64,000 nucleotides of DNA, from assembly GCF_027213945.1 (NCBI RefSeq), contig NZ_JAPWGW010000003.1, positions 434,001 to 498,000 of the forward strand. Reading direction: 5' to 3'. The position numbers and the translations under genes were made by a program. The stretch is from Henriciella marina (GTDB lineage Bacteria; Pseudomonadota; Alphaproteobacteria; Caulobacterales; Hyphomonadaceae). Below, piece after piece: positions 35,351-44,578 of the stretch; position 1 is the first letter of the stretch, and each line of letters starts with the position of its first letter. The notes beneath the pieces are model-generated. The model searched no databases, was not told the DNA's origin, and worked only from the letters and a program-made list of their open reading frames with translations.

Positions 35351-36106
35351 CTAATCCGGCTTTTCGCTTGCCCTGTCAACCGGCTTGATAGGCATCGGCG
35401 AAATGATCTTGCCTGATTTCTGCCGGTGACGGACATAGAGCCAGAGCCCACCAAAAATGATTGCCGCCAGAACTGCCAATGCCGCCGCAATCAGCGGCGA
35501 ACCAGTAATAGCTGAAATCAGGCTTTGTCCCGCGAAGGTCACCAGCAGGATTTTGGGGAGCGAGCCAATCGCCATACCGCCCAGAAATGCGAGATAGTTT
35601 GCGCGGAGCGCGCCGAACGCCATGTTGACGATCAGGAACGGCCCCGTCGGAACGTTGCGTACGATCATGCTCGCTGCGAAAGCATTCCGGCTGACAAATT
35701 CGGTAAAGCGCGCAGCACGGCGACCGGAGAAGCGTGCCACGGCCGCTTCTCCGCTGAACCTGCCAAGCCAGAAAGTCACCGTGCCGGAGACCATTGTCGC
35801 TACCCAGGAATAGAACGCGCCATTGACTGGACCGAAGGCGACAACCGCCGCCCCGATCAATCCGAACTGTGGCAGCCCCACAAATGCAGCGCCCGTAAAG
35901 AGCACGATAACCGCCGGTAGCGCCCATGGCGTGTCGGCCATTTCCTGCATCTGGACGATGAAAGCTTCGAGGGAGCCAAGCACACCCGTCTTTCCAAGCA
36001 GGAACAGGGTGATGACGGCGGCACCCAGCCCAAGGCCGAGCCAAAGAGCCTTGCGCGAACGTGCAGCGGGAATACGGTCGGTCGGGGTCGTCATGCGGGG
36101 ATCCAT
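35351..36106 (-). CDS. TVP38/TMEM64-family (VTT domain) membrane protein
   Basis: The 251-residue protein has about five membrane segments and the VTT-domain core: FVGLPQFGLIGAAVVAFGPVNGAFYSW, GTVTFWLGRFSG, and the conserved RNVPTGPFLIVNMAFG segment with IGSLPKI. Relatives of the DedA/VTT group are thought to move phospholipids between leaflets; the exact role here is unknown. Two ATGs (36106 and 36094) are possible. It is the gene immediately in front of the leu leader ORF and the third gene after the methyltransferase lipoprotein and the GNAT. Confidence 0.85.
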   Translation of the reverse strand: MDPRMTTPTDRIPAARSRKALWLGLGLGAAVITLFLLGKTGVLGSLEAFIVQMQEMADTPWALPAVIVLFTGAAFVGLPQFGLIGAAVVAFGPVNGAFYSWVATMVSGTVTFWLGRFSGEAAVARFSGRRAARFTEFVSRNAFAASMIVRNVPTGPFLIVNMAFGALRANYLAFLGGMAIGSLPKILLVTFAGQSLISAITGSPLIAAALAVLAAIIFGGLWLYVRHRQKSGKIISPMPIKPVDRASEKPD

Positions 36107-36145
36107 GTCCTCCAGACCAGAATGTCCGTCAAGTCATCCTGGGCG

Positions 36146-36601
36146 TCAGAGCTTGAGCAATAGGCGCGGGAGCGAACGGCCTGAAACAGATTCAGACGGA
36201 GCGGTCCCGGCTTCGCGGGCGCCATAGCGCGTGTAGAAACCGACGGCGCCGGGATCGGATTCAATAATCATATTAGGGGCACCGCGTCGGCGCGCGGCCT
36301 CACACGCCCAATCCATGAGGACCCGCCCGACACCAGCGCCGGCCCTGTCTGGCTCAACAAAGAGCTTCTCCAGAAAGCAGCCGGCAGGACCGGTGCTTAC
36401 CTGAACTATGCCAAGAATGTTGTCTTCGCCGTCCACTGCGACGGCAACTTCATCCTCATCCAGGTCCCAATGTGACAAGGTCAGTTCTTGCCTGAAAGCT
36501 TCAAGCAAGGTTGCGCTATAGCCGTGCACCGCTTTTGAACGCAGACACAGAGCCGAAAGGGCTTCCAGCTCTACGGCGCGAGCTCGGCGTATCTGAGCCA
36601 C
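36146..36601 (-). CDS. GNAT-family N-acetyltransferase
   Basis: The 151-residue protein shows the GNAT fold: an N-terminal LSALCLRSKAVHGYS helix, acidic strand EVAVAVDGEDNILGIVQV, motif A KLFVEPDRAGAGVGRVLMDWA (acetyl-CoA pyrophosphate loop) and motif B MIIESDPGAVGFYTRYGA. The substrate is unknown. The GTG start is two bases after the stop of the preceding gene, so the genes are cotranscribed. Confidence 0.87.
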   Translation of the reverse strand: MAQIRRARAVELEALSALCLRSKAVHGYSATLLEAFRQELTLSHWDLDEDEVAVAVDGEDNILGIVQVSTGPAGCFLEKLFVEPDRAGAGVGRVLMDWACEAARRRGAPNMIIESDPGAVGFYTRYGAREAGTAPSESVSGRSLPRLLLKL

Positions 36602-36603
36602 CG

Positions 36604-37422
36604 TTATGGCGCGCTCATCGGCTTTTCGAACTTCATGAGGAACTGGTCAGTACGGCCCCGCACTGACTCGTCGAAGACGTTTGCGTTCAGGTCGTCACCC
36701 GGATTGTCGAGCAGGTCGCTTTCGGCAACTAGAACGAAGCCCGCTTCCCGCCCAAGGTCGCGAACAATCTGCGGGTCGATGCGATGGGTTTCGCCGCCGA
36801 TCGTCGCCGGGGCGCCGTCTGGCCCGGTGTGATCAAGCACGACAAAACTGCCACCCGGCTTCAGGACGCGGAAGATTTCAGGAAACGAGTCGTCGGGATT
36901 AGAGACGAGTGGCTCGCCATTTTCCGGCGTGTACCAGAGTTCATGCGGGCCTTGGAACCATGTCACGACGTCTATGCTCTCATCCTCCAGCGGGAAGCTG
37001 TCGAAGTCGGTGCGCAGATATTCCACATTATCGAGGCCATCCATACGGATCTCTGCCGCATCACCAAGGAAGCCATCGAACGCAGCAGGGTTCTGCATAT
37101 AGAGCGTCGTATCTTCATTCAGGTATCGCGACAGGATTTCAGTAAAGTAGCCGCCGCCCGCCTCAAGTTCGAGAACCGTCTCATCTGGTAGCAGGCCAGA
37201 AAACTCTATTACCCCGGCCGGGCGGCGCAGCTCATCGCGCTCGACATCGGTCTCTGGCCGTTCGCTGCTTTCGATAGCGCCTTGAAGGCGGGCGCTATCC
37301 ACGCCGGGCGAAGTCATCATTGGCGGAAGCGGCGCTTCTGCCGGGGGCAGGTCATCGCCGCCCTGCGTAGCGCAGGCGCTTGCCAAAAGAAGTGCGCTCA
37401 GTCCTGTCAGACGCTTGATCAT
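36604..37422 (-). CDS. Exported methyltransferase-like lipoprotein (COG4798-type)
   Basis: The start is at 37422, where AAGGAGG lies eight bases upstream, rather than at an earlier in-frame codon. The 272-residue product starts with a lipoprotein signal (MIKRLTGLSALLLASAC, Cys17), a Pro-rich linker, then a Rossmann methyltransferase fold: motif I VLELEAGGGYFTEIL, an acidic strand, IDVVTWFQGPHELWY, and post-motif VLKPGGSFVVLDHTG. It resembles the predicted methyltransferases of COG4798, which often carry signal peptides. The presence of a SAM-type domain outside the cytoplasm is puzzling, as SAM is not known to be supplied there. First gene of a small operon with the GNAT and VTT genes. Confidence 0.78.
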   Translation of the reverse strand: MIKRLTGLSALLLASACATQGGDDLPPAEAPLPPMMTSPGVDSARLQGAIESSERPETDVERDELRRPAGVIEFSGLLPDETVLELEAGGGYFTEILSRYLNEDTTLYMQNPAAFDGFLGDAAEIRMDGLDNVEYLRTDFDSFPLEDESIDVVTWFQGPHELWYTPENGEPLVSNPDDSFPEIFRVLKPGGSFVVLDHTGPDGAPATIGGETHRIDPQIVRDLGREAGFVLVAESDLLDNPGDDLNANVFDESVRGRTDQFLMKFEKPMSAP

Positions 37423-37597
37423 GCTCGGGTCCTCCTTCGCAAGGCGATAAGCCTTGATGACCGGGATAAGCGGTTCGCGAGTCACAGACAATCAAAAACC
37501 GAAACATTGCGACTTGCAGCCATCGACAGGAAACCGCCACATTCAAGGCGAATTGTAGGCATGTCACCTGAATAAGGAATGCTAGCGAGGTCCCATC
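37423..37597. promoter_or_regulatory. Divergent promoter region
   Basis: About 175 bases between the methyltransferase lipoprotein and the Sel1 protein, AT-richer in the middle. No specific operator or terminator recognised. Confidence 0.35.
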
Positions 37598-38197
37598 ATG
37601 AAAGCCAAACGTCAGTTTATCGCAGGACTGATCAGCGCTTCCACTCTTGCGTTTGCCCTTCCGGCGTCCGCGCAATTTGGGCCAGAGCGGATCGCCAAAC
37701 CGGATGCTGATGAGCTCTATGCCGACCGCGCCATGCAGAAGGGTTGGTATGACGATGCCCTCGAACGCTACGCGCAAGCCTGCGAAGACAAGAGCCAGCA
37801 GCGCGAAGTCTGGTCCCGCAATTGCAGGAAGGCCGGCCATATTTACCGCCGGGGTCTCGGCATCGAACAGGATTATGAACGCGCGCGCGAACTCTATGAC
37901 ACGTCGTGCTTCGATGGACGTGACGCCGATAGTTGCCTTGAACAGGCGCATGTCAGCTTCACCGGCAATGATGGAAACCAGGACTATGAGTATGCGCGCC
38001 GCCTTTATAAGCGCGCCTGCGATCTTGGCGATCAGACCGGCTGCGGAGGTTATGGCTCCATGGTCTATCGCGGCCAGGGCGGGATTATGAATCGGGAAGA
38101 AGGCAAGGATTACATCCAGCAGGCCTGCGAAACCGGCGACACTTGGTCCTGTGAGCGGGCACGTGGTTACGGGTTTCCGGACCGGCGCGGCCTTTGA
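37598..38197 (+). CDS. Exported cysteine-paired Sel1-like repeat protein
   Basis: The 199-residue product has a signal peptide (MKAKRQFIAGLISASTLAFALPASA-QF). The mature part has about four Sel1-like repeats with the A-x-x-x-Y/L-x-x-A-C pattern. Each repeat carries two cysteines: in AQACEDKS/RNCRKAG, TSCFDG/DSCLEQA, KRACDLG/TGCGG and QQACETG/WSCERA. This is the layout of Helicobacter cysteine-rich Hcp proteins, where each pair forms a disulfide. It is probably a periplasmic binding or scaffold protein; partner unknown. Confidence 0.8.
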   Translation: MKAKRQFIAGLISASTLAFALPASAQFGPERIAKPDADELYADRAMQKGWYDDALERYAQACEDKSQQREVWSRNCRKAGHIYRRGLGIEQDYERARELYDTSCFDGRDADSCLEQAHVSFTGNDGNQDYEYARRLYKRACDLGDQTGCGGYGSMVYRGQGGIMNREEGKDYIQQACETGDTWSCERARGYGFPDRRGL

Positions 38198-38289
38198 TCC
38201 GCCACAAAAACGTCCTCAACCCAAGGATACATAAAATTTGAAACTTGCGATTACAGCAATGTTTTCTTTCGGCTGCTATTTGAGCGGGC

Positions 38290-39066
38290 ATGACACAAGG
38301 CTACCGACTCCTTGAAGCCGACAACGGCGCTGTTACACGAGCTCTGATTTTCTTCGGGTTCGTGATTGCCGCCGCCCTGTCTCTGTCGGTTCTCTTTGCG
38401 GTCCTTGTCATCAATCTGTTCGGGGTTCCTGCGGGAAATTACGACTTCATGCTGATGACGGTCGTCATCGCGGCATGTGTTGCAAGCCCAATGGCCGGCC
38501 TCGCCGCGCAGAACCAGTACCGCGTTGACCGTTACCAGACGACGCTGGAAGCCATGGCTTCGACGGACCCGCTGACCGGCCTCCTCAATCGTCGCTCCTT
38601 CAAGACGCTCGCCGAAGAAGAGCTTGCGCGCATGGAGCGCACAAGAAACAGCGTCTACGTCGCTCTATTCGACCTCGACCACTTCAAGCGCGTGAATGAC
38701 ACGTATGGCCATGCCTTCGGGGACCGTGTCCTCGTCTCTATTGCCAATCTCAGCCACGCTGCCCTCCGCGGTCCATTTGATCGCCTGGGACGCTGGGGCG
38801 GCGAGGAGTTCATCATTCTCCTCAGCGAAGTGAACCAGGAGCAAGCCGAAGCAGTGTGCGAGCGGCTTCGCAAGCGCATCGCAGGCACCGAAGTCAGCAT
38901 CAATGGCAAGATGACGCGCGTCTCAGCAAGCTTTGGCCTCGCCAAGCTTCGCCCGGAAGACGGCCTTACGGCCTGCATCGAGAAAGCCGACGGCTATCTC
39001 TACGAAGCCAAGAATGGTGGGCGCAATTGCGTGCGTAGTGAACCAAGGATCCGCAGCGCCGCTTAA
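38290..39066 (+). CDS. Membrane-bound diguanylate cyclase (GGDEF)
   Basis: The 258-residue protein has two membrane helices (about 15-44 and 50-75) and a GGDEF domain from about 90: STDPLTGLLNRR, FDLDHFKRVNDTYGH (metal-binding Asp and substrate residues) and the active-site GGEEF at 170-174. The expected inhibitory RxxD motif five residues before GGEEF is not present (GPFD precedes RLGRW), so product inhibition may be absent. It makes c-di-GMP. The degenerate EAL protein at 19.3-20.5 kb is a possible receptor in the same cell, though not linked genetically. Confidence 0.92.
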   Translation: MTQGYRLLEADNGAVTRALIFFGFVIAAALSLSVLFAVLVINLFGVPAGNYDFMLMTVVIAACVASPMAGLAAQNQYRVDRYQTTLEAMASTDPLTGLLNRRSFKTLAEEELARMERTRNSVYVALFDLDHFKRVNDTYGHAFGDRVLVSIANLSHAALRGPFDRLGRWGGEEFIILLSEVNQEQAEAVCERLRKRIAGTEVSINGKMTRVSASFGLAKLRPEDGLTACIEKADGYLYEAKNGGRNCVRSEPRIRSAA

Positions 39067-39132
39067 GTTGCGCGCGCCGCCTGTCACTCCCGACCTATTG
39101 AGAACCCACATTGCGGCTCATACATTGAGTGC

Positions 39133-40146
39133 GTGATGATACCATTTTCCGTTCTCGACCTCGCCCCGATCGTTGAAGGCAGCAATCCGCAGGATGCGCT
39201 GGCCCGTGCCCGGCGCCTTGCCACGCATGCCGACCGGCTCGGCTATAATCGCTACTGGCTGGCCGAACACCACAACATGCCCGGCATTGCGAGCGCGGCG
39301 ACGGCCGTAATGATTGCCCATGCGGGTCAGGACACACAGAATATCCGCCTTGGCGCAGGTGGCATCATGCTGCCGAACCATGCGCCGATCATGGTGGCTG
39401 AGCAGTTCGGGACGCTTGAGGCGATCTATCCCGGCCGCATCGACCTTGGTCTTGGCCGTGCACCGGGCGGCGACCAGCTTGTCTCACAGGCCCTTCGCCG
39501 CACCATGGTTGGCGGCGAGGACCGCTTTCCCAAGGAAGTCATGGAGCTTCAGGCCTTCCTCGGCCCGGTCCAGCCGGGTCAACGTGTACAGGCCGTCCCC
39601 GGCGGCAATACGAACATCCCGCTCTGGATCCTCGGTTCGTCGACCTTTGGCGCGCAGCTGGCGGCCTATCTCGGCCTGCCCTACGCGTTCGCCTCTCACT
39701 TTGCGCCGCAGCAGATGAAACAGGCCATCTCCATCTATCGCGAGACGTTCCAGCCGTCAGCGCAGCTGAAGAAGCCCTATGTCATGCTCGGCTACAATAT
39801 GATTGCCGCTGATAGCGAGGAAGAAGCAGACCGGCTTGCCTCATCGCTGCGCCGGACATTCGTCAATCTGCGCAGGGGCACACCGACACGCCTCGCCCCG
39901 CCTGACCCATCTTTCGACGCCGAAATCCAGCCGCACGAACGTACCATGCTCGAGGCCACACTTGCCTGCACGGCCATTGGCTCGCCCAAGACCGTCAGCG
40001 AAAAAGTCGAAGCGTTCCTCGCCGACACGGGCGCCGATGAGCTGATCCTCTCGGCACACATTTTTGACGAGCAGGCGCGGCTTCGTTCCTATGAAATCGC
40101 CGCAGATGTACGTGAAAGCCTGAGCGCCGCTAAAGCGGCCGAATAG
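39133..40146 (+). CDS. LLM-class flavin-dependent oxidoreductase
   Basis: The 337-residue protein is a bacterial luciferase-like monooxygenase of the MsnO8 type: [69 protein letters not shown]. It uses reduced flavin supplied by a reductase; the substrate is unknown. GTG and ATG are adjacent codons at the start (39133 and 39136) and no strong ribosome binding site is visible. Confidence 0.9.
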   Translation: MMIPFSVLDLAPIVEGSNPQDALARARRLATHADRLGYNRYWLAEHHNMPGIASAATAVMIAHAGQDTQNIRLGAGGIMLPNHAPIMVAEQFGTLEAIYPGRIDLGLGRAPGGDQLVSQALRRTMVGGEDRFPKEVMELQAFLGPVQPGQRVQAVPGGNTNIPLWILGSSTFGAQLAAYLGLPYAFASHFAPQQMKQAISIYRETFQPSAQLKKPYVMLGYNMIAADSEEEADRLASSLRRTFVNLRRGTPTRLAPPDPSFDAEIQPHERTMLEATLACTAIGSPKTVSEKVEAFLADTGADELILSAHIFDEQARLRSYEIAADVRESLSAAKAAE

Positions 40147-40201
40147 GGTTCGCTAAAGATTTACTGGCGGGAGAGGCGATGGCGCGTTAGACCGCGCGCC
40201 C

Positions 40202-41122
40202 ATGCTGAGATCCCGCTTCCTTGCCATGCCTGTGCTGATTGCCGCCTTCGCGATTGCGATGGGCGCGGTCATCGACGCGCTGGTAAAAGGCGTCGCGCCC
40301 GGTGCTGGCCTGCATCATCTTCTAGCCTGGCGCTTCCTTTTCGGCGGCGTGATCGCGGGCGCGGTATTTCTTGCCAAGAAGCGCCCTCGCCCTTCCAATG
40401 AAGCTATACGGTTTCACACCATGCGCGGTCTGCTTCAGCTTTTCTGCGCCTTCACTTTCTTCTATGCGTTGACGCAGCTTCGCCTCGCGGAGGCAACCGC
40501 GCTCGGCTTTACAGCAGCACTCATGGTTGCGCCGGTCGCCCGTATAGTGATTGGCGAAAGGCTGAGCCGCGTTGCCGTACTTGCTGCTCTGATCGGATTT
40601 GGCGGTGTGGCCCTGGCAGTCTTCGGCTCCAACCCCGGAGGAAGCGCGGCCCTTGGAGACCGTACGCTCGGCTATGTCGCGCTGTTCAGCTCGACCATCG
40701 GCTACGCGTTCGTTCTGGTTTTCTTGCGAATGCGCGCCCGCCATGAAGATGCGACCACGATCGCGCTCTTCACGAACATTGTGCCTGCCATTGCGCTTTT
40801 ACCGATCACGCTGGGCCTGTTTGGCTGGCCAGCGCTGTCCTACATTCCGTTCTTCTTGCTGCTCGGGGTGCTTGGCTATTCGGTCTGGTACCTGATGACA
40901 CTCGCCTATGCGCAGGCAGAAGCGCAGGTGCTCGCCCCACTGGAATATACAGCTCTGGTGTGGAGCGCGCTGCTCGGTCTGTTCTTCTTTGACGAATGGC
41001 CAGGGCTCGCCCTCTGGGTTGGCGCCATCATCATTATCGCAAGTTGCCTGCTCGTGGCATTTGAAAGCCGTTTCAGGACAAGGCGTGCCGCCAGAATGCC
41101 CGCGAGCGACCTGCCCGAATAA
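40202..41122 (+). CDS. EamA-family (DMT) transporter
   Basis: The 306-residue protein has ten predicted helices in two EamA repeats: the first with AWRFLFGGVIAG and FFYALTQLRLAEATALGFTAALMVAP, and the second with SYIPFFLLLGVLGYSVWYLMTLAYAQAEAQVLAPLEY. It is an inner-membrane drug/metabolite-type exporter or importer of unknown substrate. Its TAA is immediately followed by the eda stop on the other strand, so two transcripts converge with no space for a terminator. Confidence 0.9.
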   Translation: MLRSRFLAMPVLIAAFAIAMGAVIDALVKGVAPGAGLHHLLAWRFLFGGVIAGAVFLAKKRPRPSNEAIRFHTMRGLLQLFCAFTFFYALTQLRLAEATALGFTAALMVAPVARIVIGERLSRVAVLAALIGFGGVALAVFGSNPGGSAALGDRTLGYVALFSSTIGYAFVLVFLRMRARHEDATTIALFTNIVPAIALLPITLGLFGWPALSYIPFFLLLGVLGYSVWYLMTLAYAQAEAQVLAPLEYTALVWSALLGLFFFDEWPGLALWVGAIIIIASCLLVAFESRFRTRRAARMPASDLPE

Positions 41123-41764
41123 TCAGGCGCGGCGGCCAAGCTTGGCAGCGGCGGCTGATTTATCGGTGACAGCCTGCCAGTCGCCCGAGGCCATTTCGTC
41201 TGCTGTCGCGATCCATGACCCGCCAACGGCAACGACATTCGGCAGGGCGAGGTAATCGGCGGCGTTCTCAGGCGTCACGCCGCCCGTCGGCATGAAATCC
41301 ACATGAGGCAGGGGCGCCGAAAGGGCTTTAAGGAACTTTGCGCCGCCAGCCGCTTCTGCCGGGAAGAATTTCAGGACGCCATATCCTTCATCGAAACGGG
41401 CCATGGCTTCGCTCGCCGTGGAAACGCCGGGCAGGATGACACCGTCATGATTTGAGAGCGCTTCGAGCAAAAGCGGCGAGGTGCCAGGTGTTACGAGAAA
41501 ATCGGCGCCAGCTTTGAGCGAGGCGTCGACATCACCTTCAGAGATAATCGTGCCTGCGCCCACCAACAGCCTGTCATCGACATGCGACATGCGGCGAATG
41601 ACCTCCAGCGCTGCAGGCGTGCGCAGCGTGATCTCGACCGAAGATAGCCCTCCGCGAAGCAGTGCTTCTGCAAGCGGCTCGGCATGGTCAGCTTCATGGA
41701 CCGTTAAAACCGGGACGACAGGGGCCTTGTCGATGGCGGCACGAAAAGCGGTCATTGTCTTCAT
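41123..41764 (-). CDS. eda: 2-Keto-3-deoxy-6-phosphogluconate aldolase
   Basis: The 213-residue class I aldolase has VVPVLTVHEADHA, SVEITLRTPAALE (catalytic Glu), VGAGTI, and the Schiff-base lysine in GVLKFFPAEAAGG, with TGGV phosphate loop near the C-terminus. It splits KDPG to pyruvate and glyceraldehyde 3-phosphate, the last step of the Entner-Doudoroff pathway. Its ATG overlaps the glk stop (ATGA). Last gene of zwf-edd-glk-eda. Confidence 0.95.
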   Translation of the reverse strand: MKTMTAFRAAIDKAPVVPVLTVHEADHAEPLAEALLRGGLSSVEITLRTPAALEVIRRMSHVDDRLLVGAGTIISEGDVDASLKAGADFLVTPGTSPLLLEALSNHDGVILPGVSTASEAMARFDEGYGVLKFFPAEAAGGAKFLKALSAPLPHVDFMPTGGVTPENAADYLALPNVVAVGGSWIATADEMASGDWQAVTDKSAAAAKLGRRA

Positions 41765-42741
41765 GGGACGGGCACCTCGTCATATTCCAGTGCGGCCGCC
41801 CCGATGAGCGCGGCCTCCCCCGACATCAGGATGCGGATCGGGATCGGTTGCATATAATCGCTCATTGGCCCGCGTTGCAAAAACCGGTCAATGGCTTCAG
41901 GCGCGGCCATCCAGTCTGCGAGCTCTTCTGCCACGCCTCCGGTCACGACAACGCCGCCACGCGTGCCATTCATGAGCGCAGCATCGCCAAGCGCGTAGAG
42001 CGTGCCCCGCGCCTTGATCTCGCAAATATCCCGGCAGATCGGATCGCCCTGTCGCGCAAGTTCTTCGACTCTTGCAGGGTGGGTCTTCTCCCAGGCGACC
42101 CCATCGATGTCGCAAAGCGCCTTGTGTACGGCGTCGAAACCTGAGCCAGACAGGACAAGCTCCCGCGAGACATAGGCATGGGTTTTGCGCAGCTTCTCTG
42201 CCAACGCCCACTCACGCGGTGTCGCGGGCGCAAAGGCGGCGTGCCCACCTTCTCCCGTCAGCACCCTCCATCCTGTTGTGCCGACAGGTATGAGCGTCGC
42301 CATGCCGAGACCAGTTCCCGGGCCAGAAACGAGGATGGGATGGCGCGCCGATGTGTCAGGCTCACCTTTGCGGACAAGGCGGAAGGCGTCGTCCGGCAGC
42401 TCCGGAATGGCCCGCGCCATGGCGGCGTAATCATTGACGAGGCGCACGGAGCTGAGGCCGCAATTTTCCTCCAGGCGCTGCGTGTCCACGATCCAGTCAC
42501 GATTGGTGAGCTTGACGCGGCCCTTCTGGACCGGGCCAGCCAGCGCGATCAGAGCACGCTTAGGCGCGCCCTTTCCGAGTTTGTTCAGGTAGAGGCCCAG
42601 CGCATCGTCGAACCGATCGAAATTCTTGCCCGGCATGACAGAGACATCAGAGACCACCGGCTTGCCAGCAAAGCCCTGGCTCGCGACCGCAAACCTGACA
42701 TTCGTGCCGCCTATATCCCCGACGAGGACCGGATCAGCCAT
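41761..42741 (-). CDS. glk: Glucokinase
   Basis: The start at 42741 (MADPVLVGDIGGTNVRFA) has a G-rich box five bases upstream and overlaps the edd stop by eight bases; a 65-codon in-frame extension inside edd is rejected. The 326-residue ROK-unrelated bacterial glucokinase has the phosphate motif DIGGTNVRFA, LVNDYAAMARAIPEL, GPGTGLGMATLIP, and the GEGGHAAFAP segment with substrate residues. It feeds glucose 6-phosphate to zwf, the first gene of the operon. Confidence 0.95.
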   Translation of the reverse strand: MADPVLVGDIGGTNVRFAVASQGFAGKPVVSDVSVMPGKNFDRFDDALGLYLNKLGKGAPKRALIALAGPVQKGRVKLTNRDWIVDTQRLEENCGLSSVRLVNDYAAMARAIPELPDDAFRLVRKGEPDTSARHPILVSGPGTGLGMATLIPVGTTGWRVLTGEGGHAAFAPATPREWALAEKLRKTHAYVSRELVLSGSGFDAVHKALCDIDGVAWEKTHPARVEELARQGDPICRDICEIKARGTLYALGDAALMNGTRGGVVVTGGVAEELADWMAAPEAIDRFLQRGPMSDYMQPIPIRILMSGEAALIGAAALEYDEVPVP

Positions 42742-44578
42742 CGCTGCCCCCCGGCAGCGGCAGGAAGAATTCAAACAGGCTACCGCCCGTGTCTGGCCGG
42801 CTGGCATTGTTGCGGAAGGCGCCAAAAAGCTCGCGCCCAAGGCCCTGCCCCTGAATGTTCGGGCGGTATTGTGCTGGCTCTCTCGCCTCGAACACGGATG
42901 GGTCACAGTCGATGCCGAGCTCGCCGGTTTCGGCATTCAGCCGGATCATGTCGCCATCCTGCACGCGCGCAAGCGGGCCGCCACGCGCGGCTTCTGGGCT
43001 CACATGTATTGCAGCCGGGATCTTGCCGCTCGCGCCGGACATGCGCCCATCGGTGACAAGCGCCACCCTGAAGCCCTTGTCCTGAAGCGCGCCCAGCGCT
43101 GGCGAGAGGGCGTGTAGCTCTGGCATGCCATTGGCGGCTGGCCCCTGAAAGCGAACGACCGCGACAAAATCCTTGTCGAGTTCGCCTGCCTTGAACGCAT
43201 CTTTGAGCGCTTCCTGATCGTCGAAGACGCGTGCGGGCGCTTCGATAGTGCGCCGATCTTTCTTAACGGATGAGACCTTGATGACGCCTCGTCCAAGCGG
43301 CCCATTCAACATGCGCAGGCCACCTTCCCTCTGGAAGGGGTCGCTCGCCGGGCGCACGATGTCGGTATCGCCGCTGGTCTCGGCTGCGTCCCTGAAGGCA
43401 ACTTCACCATCCCTCAACCACGGCTCCTTCGCATGGTCTGCGATCGATCCCATGATGCCGCGCGCCTCGCCATTCAGGAGGCCCGCCTGCAGCAGCTCCT
43501 TCATGACAAAGCTCATGCCGCCAGCGGCCTGGAAATGGTTCACATCGGCGGGGCCGTTCGGATAGATGCGGCAGAGAAGCGGCGTGATCTCGCTCACATC
43601 GGCAAAATCCTCAAGCTCGACCTGATAGCCGCTGGCTGCGGCCATGGCCGGAATGTGAAGCGCATGATTGGTGGAGCCGCCGGTTGCCATCAAGCCAACC
43701 ATGGCGTTCACCCAGCTGCGCGCATCGATCATCTCGCCCATCGGCGTATAGTCGCGCTTCACCGTCAGCTCCACGACGCGGCTGACAGCAGCCCGGGTCA
43801 GGGCTTCGCGAAGCGGCGTGCCGGGGTTCTCAAAGGCGGCTCCCGGTATGTGCAGCCCCATGACTTCCATCAGCATCTGATTGGAATTGGCGGTGCCATA
43901 GAAGGTACATGTGCCGGGGCTGTGATAGCTTTCAGCTTCGGCCTTCAGCAAGGCGTCGCGGTCCACATTACCGAGCGCGTATTCCTGCCGGATGCGCTGT
44001 TTTTCAGGGTTTGGCAGGCCGGATGGCATCGGCCCGCCCGGCACGAAAATGTGCGGCAGCCAGCCAAAGCGTAGCGCGGCGATCATAAGCCCGGGCACGA
44101 TCTTGTCGCAGATCCCAAGATGTAGCGCGCCATCGAACATGTCGTGGCTGAGCGAAACGGCAGAGGCGAGCGCGATGACGTCGCGGGAAAAGAGCGAGAG
44201 CTCCATGCCCTGCTGCCCTTGCGTGACGCCGTCACACATGGCCGGTACGCCGCCCGCCACCTGCGCGGTCGCATTCACCTTGCGAGCCGCATCGCGGATA
44301 ATTTGCGGGTAATCCTCATACGGCGCATGGGCCGACAACATGTCGTTGTAGGCGGTGATAACGCCGATATTCGGCCAGTTCGCGCCAAGAAGCTGGGTCT
44401 TGTCCATGACGGCGCAGCCCGCAGACGCGTGCGCCAGATTGCCATCAGCCAGCTTCTGGCGGGCAAACCCGTCCGGCTTGCGCCCATGGATCAGTTCCAG
44501 ATAGGTGGCGCGCGTTTCGGCCGAGCGTTTTTCGATCCGCTCGGTCACTTCCTGAATTTTGGGGTGTAATGAGGTCAT
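42734..44578 (-). CDS. edd: 6-Phosphogluconate dehydratase
   Basis: The 614-residue IlvD/Edd-family enzyme has VITAYNDMLSAHAPYEDYP, GGVPAMCDGVTQGQQGMELS with the iron-sulfur cysteines (also CDKIVPG and GTCTFYGTANSNQ), and VTDGRMSGASGKIPAAIH. It dehydrates 6-phosphogluconate to KDPG. The start at 44578 overlaps the zwf stop (ATGA); a GTG 15 bases upstream is an alternative. The pgl gene found between zwf and edd in related bacteria is absent. Confidence 0.97.
   Translation of the reverse strand: MTSLHPKIQEVTERIEKRSAETRATYLELIHGRKPDGFARQKLADGNLAHASAGCAVMDKTQLLGANWPNIGVITAYNDMLSAHAPYEDYPQIIRDAARKVNATAQVAGGVPAMCDGVTQGQQGMELSLFSRDVIALASAVSLSHDMFDGALHLGICDKIVPGLMIAALRFGWLPHIFVPGGPMPSGLPNPEKQRIRQEYALGNVDRDALLKAEAESYHSPGTCTFYGTANSNQMLMEVMGLHIPGAAFENPGTPLREALTRAAVSRVVELTVKRDYTPMGEMIDARSWVNAMVGLMATGGSTNHALHIPAMAAASGYQVELEDFADVSEITPLLCRIYPNGPADVNHFQAAGGMSFVMKELLQAGLLNGEARGIMGSIADHAKEPWLRDGEVAFRDAAETSGDTDIVRPASDPFQREGGLRMLNGPLGRGVIKVSSVKKDRRTIEAPARVFDDQEALKDAFKAGELDKDFVAVVRFQGPAANGMPELHALSPALGALQDKGFRVALVTDGRMSGASGKIPAAIHVSPEAARGGPLARVQDGDMIRLNAETGELGIDCDPSVFEAREPAQYRPNIQGQGLGRELFGAFRNNASRPDTGGSLFEFFLPLPGGSDG

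Noticed and set aside
42742-42936. 65-codon N-terminal extension of glucokinase
   Set aside because: It lies inside edd in another frame and is not protein-like; the MADPVLVGDIGGTN start with a G-rich ribosome binding site fits the family.
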